From positions 1-64,000 of the forward strand of contig NZ_BOMQ01000044.1 in the NCBI RefSeq assembly GCF_016862275.1: a stretch of 64,000 nucleotides of DNA, written 5' to 3'. This document shows positions 17,316-25,359 of this stretch, piece after piece. This DNA is from Actinoplanes nipponensis (GTDB lineage: Bacteria; Actinomycetota; Actinomycetes; Mycobacteriales; Micromonosporaceae). Made by a program: the position numbers and the translations under genes. The first letter of the stretch is position 1; the number at the start of each line of letters is the position of its first letter. The notes beneath the pieces are model-generated. The model was not told the DNA's origin and searched no databases. It was given only the letters and a program-made list of their open reading frames with translations.

Positions 17316-17609
17316 ATGTTCGTGGTGACCCTGACCTACGTCGCCGACCTGGCCCAGGTCGACGACGCCCTTCCCGACCACATCGCCTGGCTGGACCGCC
17401 AGTACGCCGACGGCGTCTTCGCCGCCTCCGGCCCCCGGATCCCCCGGGTCGGCGGCGTGATCCTGGCCCGTGACCTCACCCGCGAGGACCTGGACCGCCG
17501 CCTCGCCGCGGACCCCTTCCACCAGCGGGGCATCGCCGAGTACGCCGTGACCGAGTTCGCCCCCTCCCGCGCCGCCGAGGGCCTGGAGCCTCTCCTGCCG
17601 CGACCTTGA
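17316..17609 (+). CDS. YciI family protein
   Basis: A 97-aa YCII-domain protein with a ferredoxin-like alpha/beta barrel fold. It has the conserved His-Asp pair context (LPDHIAWLDRQYADGVFAASGP) and the C-terminal FHQRGIAEYAVTEF segment in which the family's second acidic site lies. Some members act as lyases or dehydrochlorinases, and most have no proven function. It appears monocistronic behind a leaderless promoter. Confidence 0.85.
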   Translation: MFVVTLTYVADLAQVDDALPDHIAWLDRQYADGVFAASGPRIPRVGGVILARDLTREDLDRRLAADPFHQRGIAEYAVTEFAPSRAAEGLEPLLPRP

Positions 17610-17656
17610 GCCCTTCCCGGCGGGCGCGGCATTGACCGGCGTGTTTCACTGGGCCG

Positions 17657-18703
17657 GTGAGCGCTGGATCGATGAGTGACGGACCGCGTGACCACGCACC
17701 CGACGACTACTCGGCGGCGGACGAGCCGACCACCGGCCCGCCGGCCGGCGCTGTCTCCGCGGGCAGCTACGGCACCGGGGCCGATCCCGGCACCACAGCC
17801 GACCTCGGCCGCACCACGCCCTCCCGCCCGGACACCGGCGCCGGCGCCGGCTTCAGCTCCGGCTCCGGCTCCACGACCGACCCGAGCCTCACGACCGACC
17901 CCGGCTCCGCGACCGGCTCCGGCTCCGCGACCGGCTCAAGCCTCACAACCGGCTCCGGCTCCGGCTCCGCGACCGGCTCAAGCCTCCCAACCGGCTCAAG
18001 CTTCACCACAGGCTCCGGCCCGACGGCCCGCTCCGGGTCCACGACCGGCTCCGGCCCAACGGCCCGGCTCGGTTCGCCGGCCCGCTCCGGCCGCGCCAGG
18101 GACTCCCGTCCCACCGAAGGCGCCACCTCCGCAGCCGGCACCAAGACCGCCGGCGTCCCGGGCCGCCGCGACGCCGAACCCGCCCGGCCGGATCCGGAAG
18201 CCCGTAAGCGCCGCAAGCGCCGCCTCCTGGTAGCCGGCATCTCCGTGGCCGCCGCGCTCGTCGTCATCGCCCTCTGCGCCGGCGGGCTGGCCGTCCTGCG
18301 CGCCGTCTCCGGCTTCCGGGACGACGCCTCCGACGCCCGGGACAGCAGGCAGCTCCGGGACGGCGCGTGCCTGGAGCTCGAAGGCCGGCTCAACAAGCTC
18401 GTGCCGCCCGGCGCCACCGCCACCCCGCAGGCCCGGGCCACCGCGGTGCGGGACGAGAACGCCGCCACCCGGGTCTACGTCGGCCGGCTGGAGAACCGGC
18501 GGGTGTCCGACGGGTGGCGGGAGCTGCTGGACGCGCGTACCGCGTTCGCCGAGGCGCTCGACGTTCAGGCGAAGTCCCGTACCCCCGCGTTTTATGTCGC
18601 TCCCGCGCCCCGCGACGGGGTCTCTCTCGCCGATCAGCTGGCCCGTTGGTCCCCCGCGACCTGCGCCGGTCCGATCCGCCGGCTGGCCGCCCCGGACCTG
18701 TAG
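17657..18703 (+). CDS. Single-span membrane protein with Ser/Thr/Gly-repeat cytoplasmic region
   Basis: A 348-aa protein of unknown function. Residues 1 to about 180 are low-complexity, dominated by Thr/Gly/Ser/Pro repeats (TGSGSATGSS-like), and end in a basic anchor EARKRRKRR. A single membrane helix follows (LLVAGISVAAALVVIALCAGGLAVL), then about 135 extracytoplasmic residues with two cysteines (GACLELEGRL and PATCAGPI) that could form a disulfide. The orientation, N-in/C-out, is inferred from the basic cluster. A second in-frame start, ATG 17672, is equally possible. The repeats should be prone to length change. Confidence 0.7.
   Translation: MSAGSMSDGPRDHAPDDYSAADEPTTGPPAGAVSAGSYGTGADPGTTADLGRTTPSRPDTGAGAGFSSGSGSTTDPSLTTDPGSATGSGSATGSSLTTGSGSGSATGSSLPTGSSFTTGSGPTARSGSTTGSGPTARLGSPARSGRARDSRPTEGATSAAGTKTAGVPGRRDAEPARPDPEARKRRKRRLLVAGISVAAALVVIALCAGGLAVLRAVSGFRDDASDARDSRQLRDGACLELEGRLNKLVPPGATATPQARATAVRDENAATRVYVGRLENRRVSDGWRELLDARTAFAEALDVQAKSRTPAFYVAPAPRDGVSLADQLARWSPATCAGPIRRLAAPDL
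17855..18075 (+). repeat. Imperfect GGCTCC/ACCGGCTC coding repeats
   Basis: About 220 bp of short imperfect repeats built on GGCTCCGGC, GCGACCGGCTC and CCGACGGCCCG units, encoding the Ser-Gly-Thr-Ala tract of the surrounding gene. Units of 6, 12 and 18 bp recur in frame, which suggests growth by slippage. Confidence 0.75.
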
Positions 18704-18707
18704 CGCG

Positions 18708-18723
18708 GTAAGCCTTCCCTTAC
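18708..18723. promoter_or_regulatory. Dyad GTAAG-N6-CTTAC upstream of sdh
   Basis: Perfect 5-bp arms around CCTTCC, starting 5 bp after the previous stop and about 105 bp before sdhC. The surrounding GGTAAGCCT resembles half of an actinobacterial iron-box (DtxR/IdeR type), but the full consensus is not matched. A second dyad GTGTG-C-CACAC follows at 18752-18762. Role inferred only. Confidence 0.4.
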
Positions 18724-18829
18724 ACGGCGCGAAGCTGACCTTCGTTGTAACGTGTGCCACACATTGCGGACGCACACCCCCAGCAGGCGCGCCCGCCGGC
18801 AGATGCAGGTCACCGTCAGGGAGACGTCA

Positions 18830-19636
18830 ATGACGACGACGGCAACGAAGCCGGATCCGGGGCGCTCACGCGCCTCGATCGCGGCCAGGACGTTGCGCAC
18901 GGACCGGTGGTGGTTTCCACCACTGATCACCTTCGTGGGGTTGTCCGCGTGGGTCATCTACGCGACCGTCCGCGTGTTCATGCACAAGTGGTATTTCGTC
19001 GAGGAGCACCACTATCTGACCCCGTTCTACTCACCGTGTCTGACCGACCGGTGCGTCGAGGGGTCCGACCTGTTCGGCACCCCGCTACCCAAGTTCTGGT
19101 TGATTCCGGAAGCGGCCCTCACGCTGCCGTTCCTGTTGCTCTTCCGCCTCACCTGTTACTACTACCGCAAGGCGTACTACCGCGCCTTCTGGCTGTCGCC
19201 GCCGGCCTGTGCCGTGCCCGACGCGCACGAGAAGTACACGGGTGAGACGCGGTTCCCGCTGATCTTCCAGAACCTGCACCGGTACGCGTTCTACGCCGCG
19301 GCCATCATCTCGGTGATCAACACGTACGACGCCATCATCGCGTTCCGCTCCGGTGACGAGTTCGGCTTCGGGCTGGGCAACGTGATCCTGCTGATCAACG
19401 TGATCATGCTGTGGGCGTACACGTTGTCCTGTCACTCCTGCCGGCACATCGTCGCCGGGCGGTTGAAGCACTTCTCCAAGCACCCGGTGCGGTACCGCTT
19501 CTGGCTCTTCGTGTCGAAGCTCAACGCCCGGCACATGCAGCTCGCGTGGATCACGCTCGGCACCCTCGCCCTGACCGACTTCTACATCATGGCGGTCGCG
19601 GCGGACTGGTGGCCCGACCTGCGATTCATCAACTAG
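18830..19636 (+). CDS. sdhC: Succinate dehydrogenase membrane subunit
   Basis: Membrane anchor of the respiratory succinate:quinone oxidoreductase, 268 aa, of the single-large-subunit type found in actinobacteria (Rv0249c-like). Five hydrophobic spans are visible, at about 40-58, 95-115, 150-172, 184-206 and 230-252. Histidines next to these spans (HRYAFYAAA, CHSCRHIV, RHMQLAWI) are candidates for heme b ligation and quinone-site formation. The ATG at 18830 gives the family-like MTTTATKPD start; the upstream in-frame ATG would add a basic tail. It is followed after 10 nt by sdhA. Confidence 0.92.
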   Translation: MTTTATKPDPGRSRASIAARTLRTDRWWFPPLITFVGLSAWVIYATVRVFMHKWYFVEEHHYLTPFYSPCLTDRCVEGSDLFGTPLPKFWLIPEAALTLPFLLLFRLTCYYYRKAYYRAFWLSPPACAVPDAHEKYTGETRFPLIFQNLHRYAFYAAAIISVINTYDAIIAFRSGDEFGFGLGNVILLINVIMLWAYTLSCHSCRHIVAGRLKHFSKHPVRYRFWLFVSKLNARHMQLAWITLGTLALTDFYIMAVAADWWPDLRFIN

Positions 19637-19646
19637 AGGGCCCCCA

Positions 19647-21536
19647 ATGACGACTCGAATCGAACGACACCACTACGACGTGGTCGTGATCGGCGCCGGC
19701 GGCGCCGGGCTGCGGGCGGCCATCGAGGCCCGGCTCGCGGGCAAGCGCACCGCGATCATCAGCAAGTCGCTGTTCGGCAAGGCCCACACGGTCATGGCCG
19801 AGGGCGGCGCGGCCGCCGCCATGGGCAACGTGAACAGCCGCGACAACTGGATGGTGCACTTCCGCGACACCATGCGCGGCGGGAAGTTCCTCAACAACTT
19901 CCGGATGGCCGAGCTGCACGCCAAGGAGGCGCCGGAGCGCATCTGGGAGCTGGAGACCTACGGCGCGCTGTTCGACCGCACCAAGGACGGCAAGATCTCC
20001 CAGCGCAACTTCGGCGGCCACGAGTACCCGCGGCTGGCGCACGTCGGCGACCGGACCGGCCTGGAGCTGATCCGCACCCTGCAGCAGAAGATCGTCTCGC
20101 TGCAGCAGGAGGACTTCGCGGAGACCGGCAGCTACGACGCCAAGATCCGGGTGTTCTCCGAGACCACGATCACCGAGCTGCTGCTCGACGGGGACAAGGT
20201 CGCCGGGGCGTTCGGCTACTACCGCGAGTCCGGCGAGTTCATCCTGCTCGAGGCGCCCGCGGTCGTGCTGGCCACCGGCGGCGTCGGCCGCTCCTACAAG
20301 GTCACCTCGAACTCGTGGGAGTACACCGGCGACGGCCACGCGCTCGCCCTGCGGGCCGGCGCCACGCTGATCAACATGGAGTTCCTCCAGTTCCACCCGA
20401 CCGGCATGGTCTGGCCGCCCAGCGTCAAGGGCATCCTGGTCACCGAGTCGGTGCGGGGCGACGGCGGCGTCCTGAAGAACACCGACGGCAAGCGGTTCAT
20501 GTTCAACTACGTCCCCGACGTCTTCCGCAAGCAGTACGCGGAGACCGAGGAGGAGGCGGACCGCTGGTACAAGGACCCGGACAACAACCGGCGCCCGCCC
20601 GAGCTGCTGCCCCGCGACGAGGTCGCCCGGGCGATCAACAGCGAGGTCAAGGCCGGCCGGGGTACGAAGGCCGGCGGCGTCCTGCTCGACATCGCCAGCC
20701 GGCTGCCCGCCGAGGAGGTCCAGCGCCGGCTGCCCTCGATGTACCACCAGTTCAAGGAGCTGGCGGACGTCGACATCACCAAGGAGCCGATGGAGGTCGG
20801 TCCCACCTGTCACTACGTGATGGGCGGCGTCGAGGTCGACCCGGACACGGCGGCGGCCTTCGGCCACGTCGAGGGCCTGTTCGCGGCCGGCGAGGTGTCC
20901 GGCGGCATGCACGGCTCCAACCGGCTCGGCGGCAACTCGCTGTCCGACCTGCTGGTGTTCGGCAAGCGGGCGGGCGAGCACGCGGCGGCCTACGTCGACG
21001 CCGTCGGCAAGCGGCCCAAGGTGACCACCGGCGACGTGGAGTCGGCCGTGGACGCCGCGCTGGCCCCGCTGAGCCGCGAGGGCGGCGAGAACCCGTACAC
21101 GCTGCAGCAGGACCTGCAGGCGGTCATGGGCGACCTGGTCGGCATCATCCGCCGCGAGGGCGAGCTGACCGACGCGCTCAAGCGGCTGCAGGAGCTCAAG
21201 CTGCGGGTGGCGAACGTCGGCGCGGCCGGCGGGCGCCGGTACAACCCGGGCTGGCACCTGGCGCTGGACCTGCGCAACATGCTGATCGTCTCGGAGTGCA
21301 CCGCGAAGGCGGCGCTGGAGCGCGAGGAGTCGCGCGGCGGGCACACCCGGGAGGACTTCCCGAAGATGAGCCCGCAGTGGCGGCTGATCAACCTGGTCTG
21401 CTCGCTGGACGAGGCCGGCGACGTGCTGCTGGAACGCAAGCCGGTGCCGACGATGCGCCCCGAGCTGCTGGGCCTGTTCGAGCGGACCGAGCTGAGCAAG
21501 TACATGACCGACGAAGAGCTCACGGAGGTGAAGTGA
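19647..21536 (+). CDS. sdhA: Succinate dehydrogenase flavoprotein subunit
   Basis: Catalytic FAD subunit, 629 aa, oxidising succinate to fumarate on the cytoplasmic face. GAGGAGLRAAIEA (16-28) is the dinucleotide-binding loop; His47 in KAHTVMAEGG is the expected residue for covalent FAD. HPTGMVWP, the TCHYVMGG segment and GSNRLGGNSLSDLLVFG mark the substrate site and capping domain. Length and motifs follow the actinobacterial Sdh1/fumarate-reductase-like group. The stop overlaps the sdhB start by one base (TGATG). Confidence 0.97.
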   Translation: MTTRIERHHYDVVVIGAGGAGLRAAIEARLAGKRTAIISKSLFGKAHTVMAEGGAAAAMGNVNSRDNWMVHFRDTMRGGKFLNNFRMAELHAKEAPERIWELETYGALFDRTKDGKISQRNFGGHEYPRLAHVGDRTGLELIRTLQQKIVSLQQEDFAETGSYDAKIRVFSETTITELLLDGDKVAGAFGYYRESGEFILLEAPAVVLATGGVGRSYKVTSNSWEYTGDGHALALRAGATLINMEFLQFHPTGMVWPPSVKGILVTESVRGDGGVLKNTDGKRFMFNYVPDVFRKQYAETEEEADRWYKDPDNNRRPPELLPRDEVARAINSEVKAGRGTKAGGVLLDIASRLPAEEVQRRLPSMYHQFKELADVDITKEPMEVGPTCHYVMGGVEVDPDTAAAFGHVEGLFAAGEVSGGMHGSNRLGGNSLSDLLVFGKRAGEHAAAYVDAVGKRPKVTTGDVESAVDAALAPLSREGGENPYTLQQDLQAVMGDLVGIIRREGELTDALKRLQELKLRVANVGAAGGRRYNPGWHLALDLRNMLIVSECTAKAALEREESRGGHTREDFPKMSPQWRLINLVCSLDEAGDVLLERKPVPTMRPELLGLFERTELSKYMTDEELTEVK

Positions 21537-22546
21537 TGAAGCGTCACTTTCGGGTGTGGCGGGGCGACGCGTCGGGCGGCGAGATCCAGGACTTCGACGT
21601 CGAGGTGAACGAGGGCGAGGTCGTCCTCGACATCATCCACCGGCTCCAGGCGACCGAGACGCCGGACCTGGCCTGCCGGTGGAACTGCAAGGCGGGCAAG
21701 TGCGGCTCCTGCTCGATGGAGATCAACGGCAAGCCGCGGCTGGGCTGCATGACGCGGATGTCGACCTTCGAAGAGGACGAGACGGTCACGATCACGCCGC
21801 TGCGCACGTTCCCGATCATCCGGGACCTGGTCACCGACGTCTCGTTCAACTACGAGAAGGCCCGGGAGACGCCGGCGTTCGCGCCGCCGCCGGGGGTCAA
21901 GCCGGGCGACTACCGGATGCAGCAGGTCGACGTGGAGCGCTCGCAGGAGTTCCGCAAGTGCATCGAGTGCTTCCTGTGCCAGAACACCTGCCACGTGGTC
22001 CGCGACCACGAGGAGAACAAGCCGGCGTTCTCCGGGCCGCGGTACTTCATCCGCGCCGCCGAGCTGGACATGCACCCGCTCGACGACCGGACGGACCGCA
22101 AGGACTACTCCCAGCAGCACCAGGGCCTGGGCTACTGCAACATCACCAAGTGCTGCACCGAGGTCTGCCCCGAGCACATCAAGATCACTGACAACGCGAT
22201 CATCCCGATGAAGGAGCGCGTGGTCGACAACCGCTACGACCCGCTGGTCTGGCTCGGCCGCAAGATCTTCCGGCGGGACCAGCTGAACGGCAACGGCTCG
22301 GGCAACGGCTCCGGCGGCGAGAACATGGCGCCCAGCAGCTCCGAGGGCGTCACCGGCGTCGCGGCCGGCCTGGGCGGCGCGGGCACCCGGCCGCCGGAGG
22401 CCCCGGCGGTGAACGCCGACGGCCGGCTGGACGTGGCCGAGTTGCTGTCGCATCAGGCGGGCGGGCCGTCACCGTTCGGCGACGACCAGGAGTTCCCGCT
22501 CCGCGACGGGATCACGTACCGGCATCCGGCGCCGGACAAGGACTGA
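21536..22546 (+). CDS. sdhB: Succinate dehydrogenase iron-sulfur subunit with C-terminal extension
   Basis: Electron-transfer subunit of the complex. The N-terminal 2Fe-2S domain has Cys51, Cys56, Cys59 and Cys71; the C-terminal domain has CIECFLCQNTC (142-152) and CNITKCCTEVCP (about 200-211) for the 4Fe-4S and 3Fe-4S centres. The enzyme core ends near residue 248. Beyond it are about 88 extra residues: a Gly-Asn-Ser linker (NGNGSGNGSGG), an Ala/Pro/Gly stretch, and an acidic end with HPAPDKD. Mycobacterial homologues are about 250 aa, so this tail is unusual. Total length is 336 aa. Confidence 0.95.
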   Translation: MKRHFRVWRGDASGGEIQDFDVEVNEGEVVLDIIHRLQATETPDLACRWNCKAGKCGSCSMEINGKPRLGCMTRMSTFEEDETVTITPLRTFPIIRDLVTDVSFNYEKARETPAFAPPPGVKPGDYRMQQVDVERSQEFRKCIECFLCQNTCHVVRDHEENKPAFSGPRYFIRAAELDMHPLDDRTDRKDYSQQHQGLGYCNITKCCTEVCPEHIKITDNAIIPMKERVVDNRYDPLVWLGRKIFRRDQLNGNGSGNGSGGENMAPSSSEGVTGVAAGLGGAGTRPPEAPAVNADGRLDVAELLSHQAGGPSPFGDDQEFPLRDGITYRHPAPDKD

Positions 22547-22552
22547 GCAGCA

Positions 22553-23209
22553 TCACGAACGGCCCGCCTCGGCGGGCCGTTCTGCTTGTCCGCCCGGGGT
22601 CGCGGAGCCGGCGGCGTCGGCGAGCGCGGCGGCGAGCAGCGCCCGGGCCGTCCAGCGCATCCGCTCGGGGATCTCGGACCGCGGCACCCCGGCCACGTCG
22701 GTGAGCCAGACCAGCGCCTCGATGCCGGTGGCGGCCCTGATGGTGCCGGCCAGCCGGGGCACGTCGAGGCCGGGGTGGGTGGCGCGCAGCGGGTCGAGCG
22801 CGTCCTCGATCCAGCCGATGGCCCGGCCCTGCCGCAGCGCGGGCCCGTCGCTGTCGGGCCCGGGGGTCAGCGACAGCCGCAGCGCGGCCCGGAGCTGGGG
22901 CTCCCATTCGAGGATGATGCGGGCGAACTCGGCCATGGTCAGGTCGAGGCGGGCGAACGGGTCCGCGGGGGCGCCGGCGGGCAGCAGCGAGCGCTGCCGG
23001 GTCTCGGGATGGGCCGCCAGCACGAGGGACCGCTGGTTCGGGAAGTAGCGGTACGCCGTCGTGCGGGAGATGCCGGCGGCCTGCGCGACCTCCTCCACGG
23101 TCGGTTCCGGGCCCCCTCCGCGCAGCAGCTCACGCGCGGCCAGCAGCAGCGCCTCGCGGGTCCGGAGCTTCTGCCGGGCTCGTCCCGTCGACTCATATGG
23201 TACTGGCAT
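22553..23209 (-). CDS. TetR family regulator
   Basis: A 218-aa one-component regulator. The helix-turn-helix lies at about residues 15-55 (LLLAARELLRGGGPEPTVEEVAQAAGISRTTAYRYFPNQ), and the C-terminal ligand-binding half is unassigned. I use the ATG at 23209; an upstream in-frame ATG exists, but its extension runs through the presumed operator. It is divergent from a cupin gene, which it may control together with itself. Its last codons contain the sdhB terminator hairpin. Confidence 0.88.
   Translation of the reverse strand: MPVPYESTGRARQKLRTREALLLAARELLRGGGPEPTVEEVAQAAGISRTTAYRYFPNQRSLVLAAHPETRQRSLLPAGAPADPFARLDLTMAEFARIILEWEPQLRAALRLSLTPGPDSDGPALRQGRAIGWIEDALDPLRATHPGLDVPRLAGTIRAATGIEALVWLTDVAGVPRSEIPERMRWTARALLAAALADAAGSATPGGQAERPAEAGRS
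22558..22581. terminator. Bidirectional terminator after sdhB
   Basis: AACGGCCCGC-CTCG-GCGGGCCGTT, a perfect 10-bp stem with a stable tetraloop and TT at its end, 12 bp after the sdhB stop. It lies inside the 3' end of the convergent TetR gene, so it is also coding sequence there. Confidence 0.85.
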
Positions 23210-23224
23210 ACCGTAATGGTACTG
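23197..23224. promoter_or_regulatory. TetR operator candidate: repeated ATGGTACTG and GGTA-N6-TACC dyad
   Basis: ATGGTACTG occurs at 23197-23205 and again at 23216-23224 (19-bp period), and GGTA-N6-TACC at 23199-23212 overlaps the TetR start codon. Binding there would block both divergent genes. No experiment supports it. Confidence 0.55.
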
Positions 23225-23262
23225 TGGTCCCACGAAGCCCGCCGAACCCGTCGAGGTGTGCC

Positions 23263-23613
23263 ATGAGCGATGACCCAGCCGTCAGCAACCCGGACCTCTA
23301 CCGCGTGGTGATGGAGAACGACCGCGTGCGCGTCCTTGCGTACGCCGACAAGCCCGGCGACCGCACCACCCCGCACCGGCACCCCGACAGCGTGATGGTG
23401 ACGATGAGCGGCTTCCGGCGGAAGCTGTCCTCCGGCGGCCGGGAGACGGAGGTCGAGCTGGCCGCCGGCGAGGTGCGCTGGCTGGCCGCGCAGGAGCACT
23501 CCGGGGAGAACATCGGCGACACCGAGTGCCGGAGCCTGTTCATCGAGCTCAAGGAGCCGGCGCCGACCGCGGCGGCGGACGGCGAGCAGCCCCTCGGGCC
23601 CAGCCCCGCCTGA
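23263..23613 (+). CDS. Small cupin-domain protein
   Basis: A 116-aa single-domain cupin-like protein. HRHPDSVMVTMSG (about residues 39-51) supplies the metal-binding His pattern of cupin motif 1, and the second motif around ARWLAAQEHSGEN-like VRWLAAQEHSGENIGD supplies another His. Enzyme activity cannot be told from sequence. The ATG at 23263 has GAGGTG 7 nt upstream. It is divergent from the TetR gene and probably its target. Confidence 0.78.
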   Translation: MSDDPAVSNPDLYRVVMENDRVRVLAYADKPGDRTTPHRHPDSVMVTMSGFRRKLSSGGRETEVELAAGEVRWLAAQEHSGENIGDTECRSLFIELKEPAPTAAADGEQPLGPSPA

Positions 23614-23621
23614 GCACCGCT

Positions 23622-24461
23622 TCAGGCCGTCCGCAGGAAGCCCGCCACCGTGGTCACGAACCGGTCCGGGTCGTCGAGCCACGGCTGGTGACCGGCCCGC
23701 GGCTGGACGACCAGGGTCGCGTCCCCGAACAGCGCGGCGATACCGGCCACGGCGGCGGGCGGGCTGTTCAAGTCGTACTCGCCGGCGAGCAGCAGCACCG
23801 GCGTCGGGAAGGAGGCCAGCGCCGCCCGCGTCGCATCCGGCGTGAAGCCCTCGACGTACCGGTCGGCGGCCTCGGCGTTGACCTGGGCCTCGTGCTCGGC
23901 GTCCAGCTGCCGCGCGGCGTCGTCCCACCGCCCGTGCCGCAACGGCGCGATCGCGTCCCAGTCGGCCGCCCCGGCCCGGCCCTCGGCGATCCTGGTCAGC
24001 GCGGCGGACGCGGCCGGATACCAGGGCTCGTCCCGCCGCAGGTCGGCGACCGCCCGCCGATCGGCCGCGGTGACCGGCACGCCGACGCCGGCGACGCTCG
24101 GCGTGATCAGCAGGAGCCGGGCCACGGCGTCCGGGTGCCGGGCGGCGTACTGGGCCACGAGGTTGGTGCCGGCGGAGTGGCCGAGCAGGTCGATCCGGCG
24201 CAGGCCCAGGTGCGCCCGCAGCGCGTCGAGGTCCTCGACCAGGCGGTCGCACCGGTACGAGGTGGGGTCCGCCGGCCGGGCGGAGCGCCCGGTGCCGCGC
24301 AGGTCGAGCCGGATCAGGCGGCGCCGGGCCGACAAGCCGCCCAGGTCGCCGAGGTAGGCGGCATCCCGCATCGGGCCGCCCGGCACGCAGATCACCGGGT
24401 CACCCTCCCCGAGCGAGCGGTACGCGAGCCTGGTGCCGTCCGGCGCGGAGAAGATGGGCAT
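23622..24461 (-). CDS. Alpha/beta hydrolase, prolyl-iminopeptidase-like
   Basis: A 279-aa alpha/beta-fold hydrolase with nucleophile elbow G-H-S-A-G-T, oxyanion segment CVPGGPMRDAAYL, and C-terminal acid and His in LLLAGEYDLNSP and RAGHQPW. The LDLRGTGRSARPADPTSYRCDRLVEDLDALRAHLGL region resembles S33 prolyl iminopeptidases, but esterase or lactonase activity is as likely. ATG at 24461. It lies convergent to the cupin gene and divergent from alkB. Confidence 0.88.
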   Translation of the reverse strand: MPIFSAPDGTRLAYRSLGEGDPVICVPGGPMRDAAYLGDLGGLSARRRLIRLDLRGTGRSARPADPTSYRCDRLVEDLDALRAHLGLRRIDLLGHSAGTNLVAQYAARHPDAVARLLLITPSVAGVGVPVTAADRRAVADLRRDEPWYPAASAALTRIAEGRAGAADWDAIAPLRHGRWDDAARQLDAEHEAQVNAEAADRYVEGFTPDATRAALASFPTPVLLLAGEYDLNSPPAAVAGIAALFGDATLVVQPRAGHQPWLDDPDRFVTTVAGFLRTA

Positions 24462-24527
24462 GGCGGGCAGCCTGACAGCCCGGCGCACCACCCGGCAGTC
24501 ATTTAGCACGCACGTACGAAGGGGCGG

Positions 24528-24533
24528 TAGAGT
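24528..24533 (+). promoter_or_regulatory. -10 box for leaderless alkB
   Basis: TAGAGT followed by 6 nt and the GTG at 24540. The absence of any ribosome site suggests a leaderless transcript. Confidence 0.45.
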
Positions 24534-24539
24534 GGCGGC

Positions 24540-25175
24540 GTGACCGCCTATCAGCCGTCGATGCTCGACCTCATGGCCGGCCCGTCCGCCGCCCTGACGC
24601 CGCTGCCCGGCCGCCTGGTCCGGCACCGGCTGACCGCGGGCGCCTGGGTCGACGTCTTCCCGGGCTGGGTGCAGGGCTCCGACGCGGTCTTCGAGACGCT
24701 GCTGAGCGAGGTCGACTGGCGCGCCGAACGCCGCCCGATGTACGACGGCGTGGTCGACGTCCCCCGCCTGCTGCGCTGGTACGCCGGCAGCGAGACCCTC
24801 CCGCACCCGCTGCTGACGCGGGCCCGCGACCAGCTCTCCGCGCACTACGAGCCGGAGCTGGGCGAGGGTTTCGTGACCGCGGGCATGTGCCTCTACCGCG
24901 ACGGCCGCGACAGCGTCGCCTGGCACGGCGACACGCTGGGCCGCTCGTCCCGCGAGGACACGATGGTGGCGATCGTGTCGTTCGGCTCGCCGCGCAACCT
25001 GCTGCTGCGCCCCCGCGCGGGCGGCGCCGAGACGCTGCGCTTCCCGCTGGGCCACGGCGATCTGATCGTGATGGGCGGCTCCTGCCAGCGCACGTGGGAG
25101 CACGCGATCCCGAAGACGGCCCGGCCGGTCGGGCCGCGGGTCAGCGTGCAGTTCCGCCCGGTCAACGTCGCCTGA
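24540..25175 (+). CDS. alkB: AlkB-type 2-oxoglutarate/Fe(II) dioxygenase
   Basis: Oxidative demethylase of 211 aa, expected to repair N-alkylated bases in DNA or RNA. It has the Fe(II) triad His129-x-Asp131 in WHGD and His188 in WEHAIPK, and the 2-oxoglutarate/substrate motif with Arg200 and Arg206 in PRVSVQFR. The N-terminal half (VDVFPGWVQGSDAVFETLL) matches actinobacterial AlkB proteins of this size. It stands alone on the plus strand behind a presumed leaderless promoter. Confidence 0.92.
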   Translation: MTAYQPSMLDLMAGPSAALTPLPGRLVRHRLTAGAWVDVFPGWVQGSDAVFETLLSEVDWRAERRPMYDGVVDVPRLLRWYAGSETLPHPLLTRARDQLSAHYEPELGEGFVTAGMCLYRDGRDSVAWHGDTLGRSSREDTMVAIVSFGSPRNLLLRPRAGGAETLRFPLGHGDLIVMGGSCQRTWEHAIPKTARPVGPRVSVQFRPVNVA

Positions 25176-25259
25176 CCGGGCCCACGCCGGCCGGATCCCA
25201 AACGATCAAGAGCACGGACCGTTGCCAAATGATCGACCTTCGGTAATGTTTCGGGGGCA

Positions 25260-25296
25260 TTGACAAGGCGTCTCAAGAATCTACACTCCAAGTGTA
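25260..25296 (+). promoter_or_regulatory. Sigma70-type promoter with overlapping dyad, liv operon
   Basis: TTGACA (25260-25265), 16-bp spacer, TACACT (25282-25287). The -10 hexamer is the left arm of a perfect dyad TACACT-CCA-AGTGTA (25282-25296), so a repressor bound there would exclude RNA polymerase. It is 64 bp before the first liv gene. A TetR-type regulator such as the product at 33918-34514 is a candidate. Confidence 0.75.
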
Positions 25297-25359
25297 ATAA
25301 CTGCCGCCGACTCATCCTCCATCCCGGACGGTGCGGCGCCCCTCAGTGCCGAGGTGACG

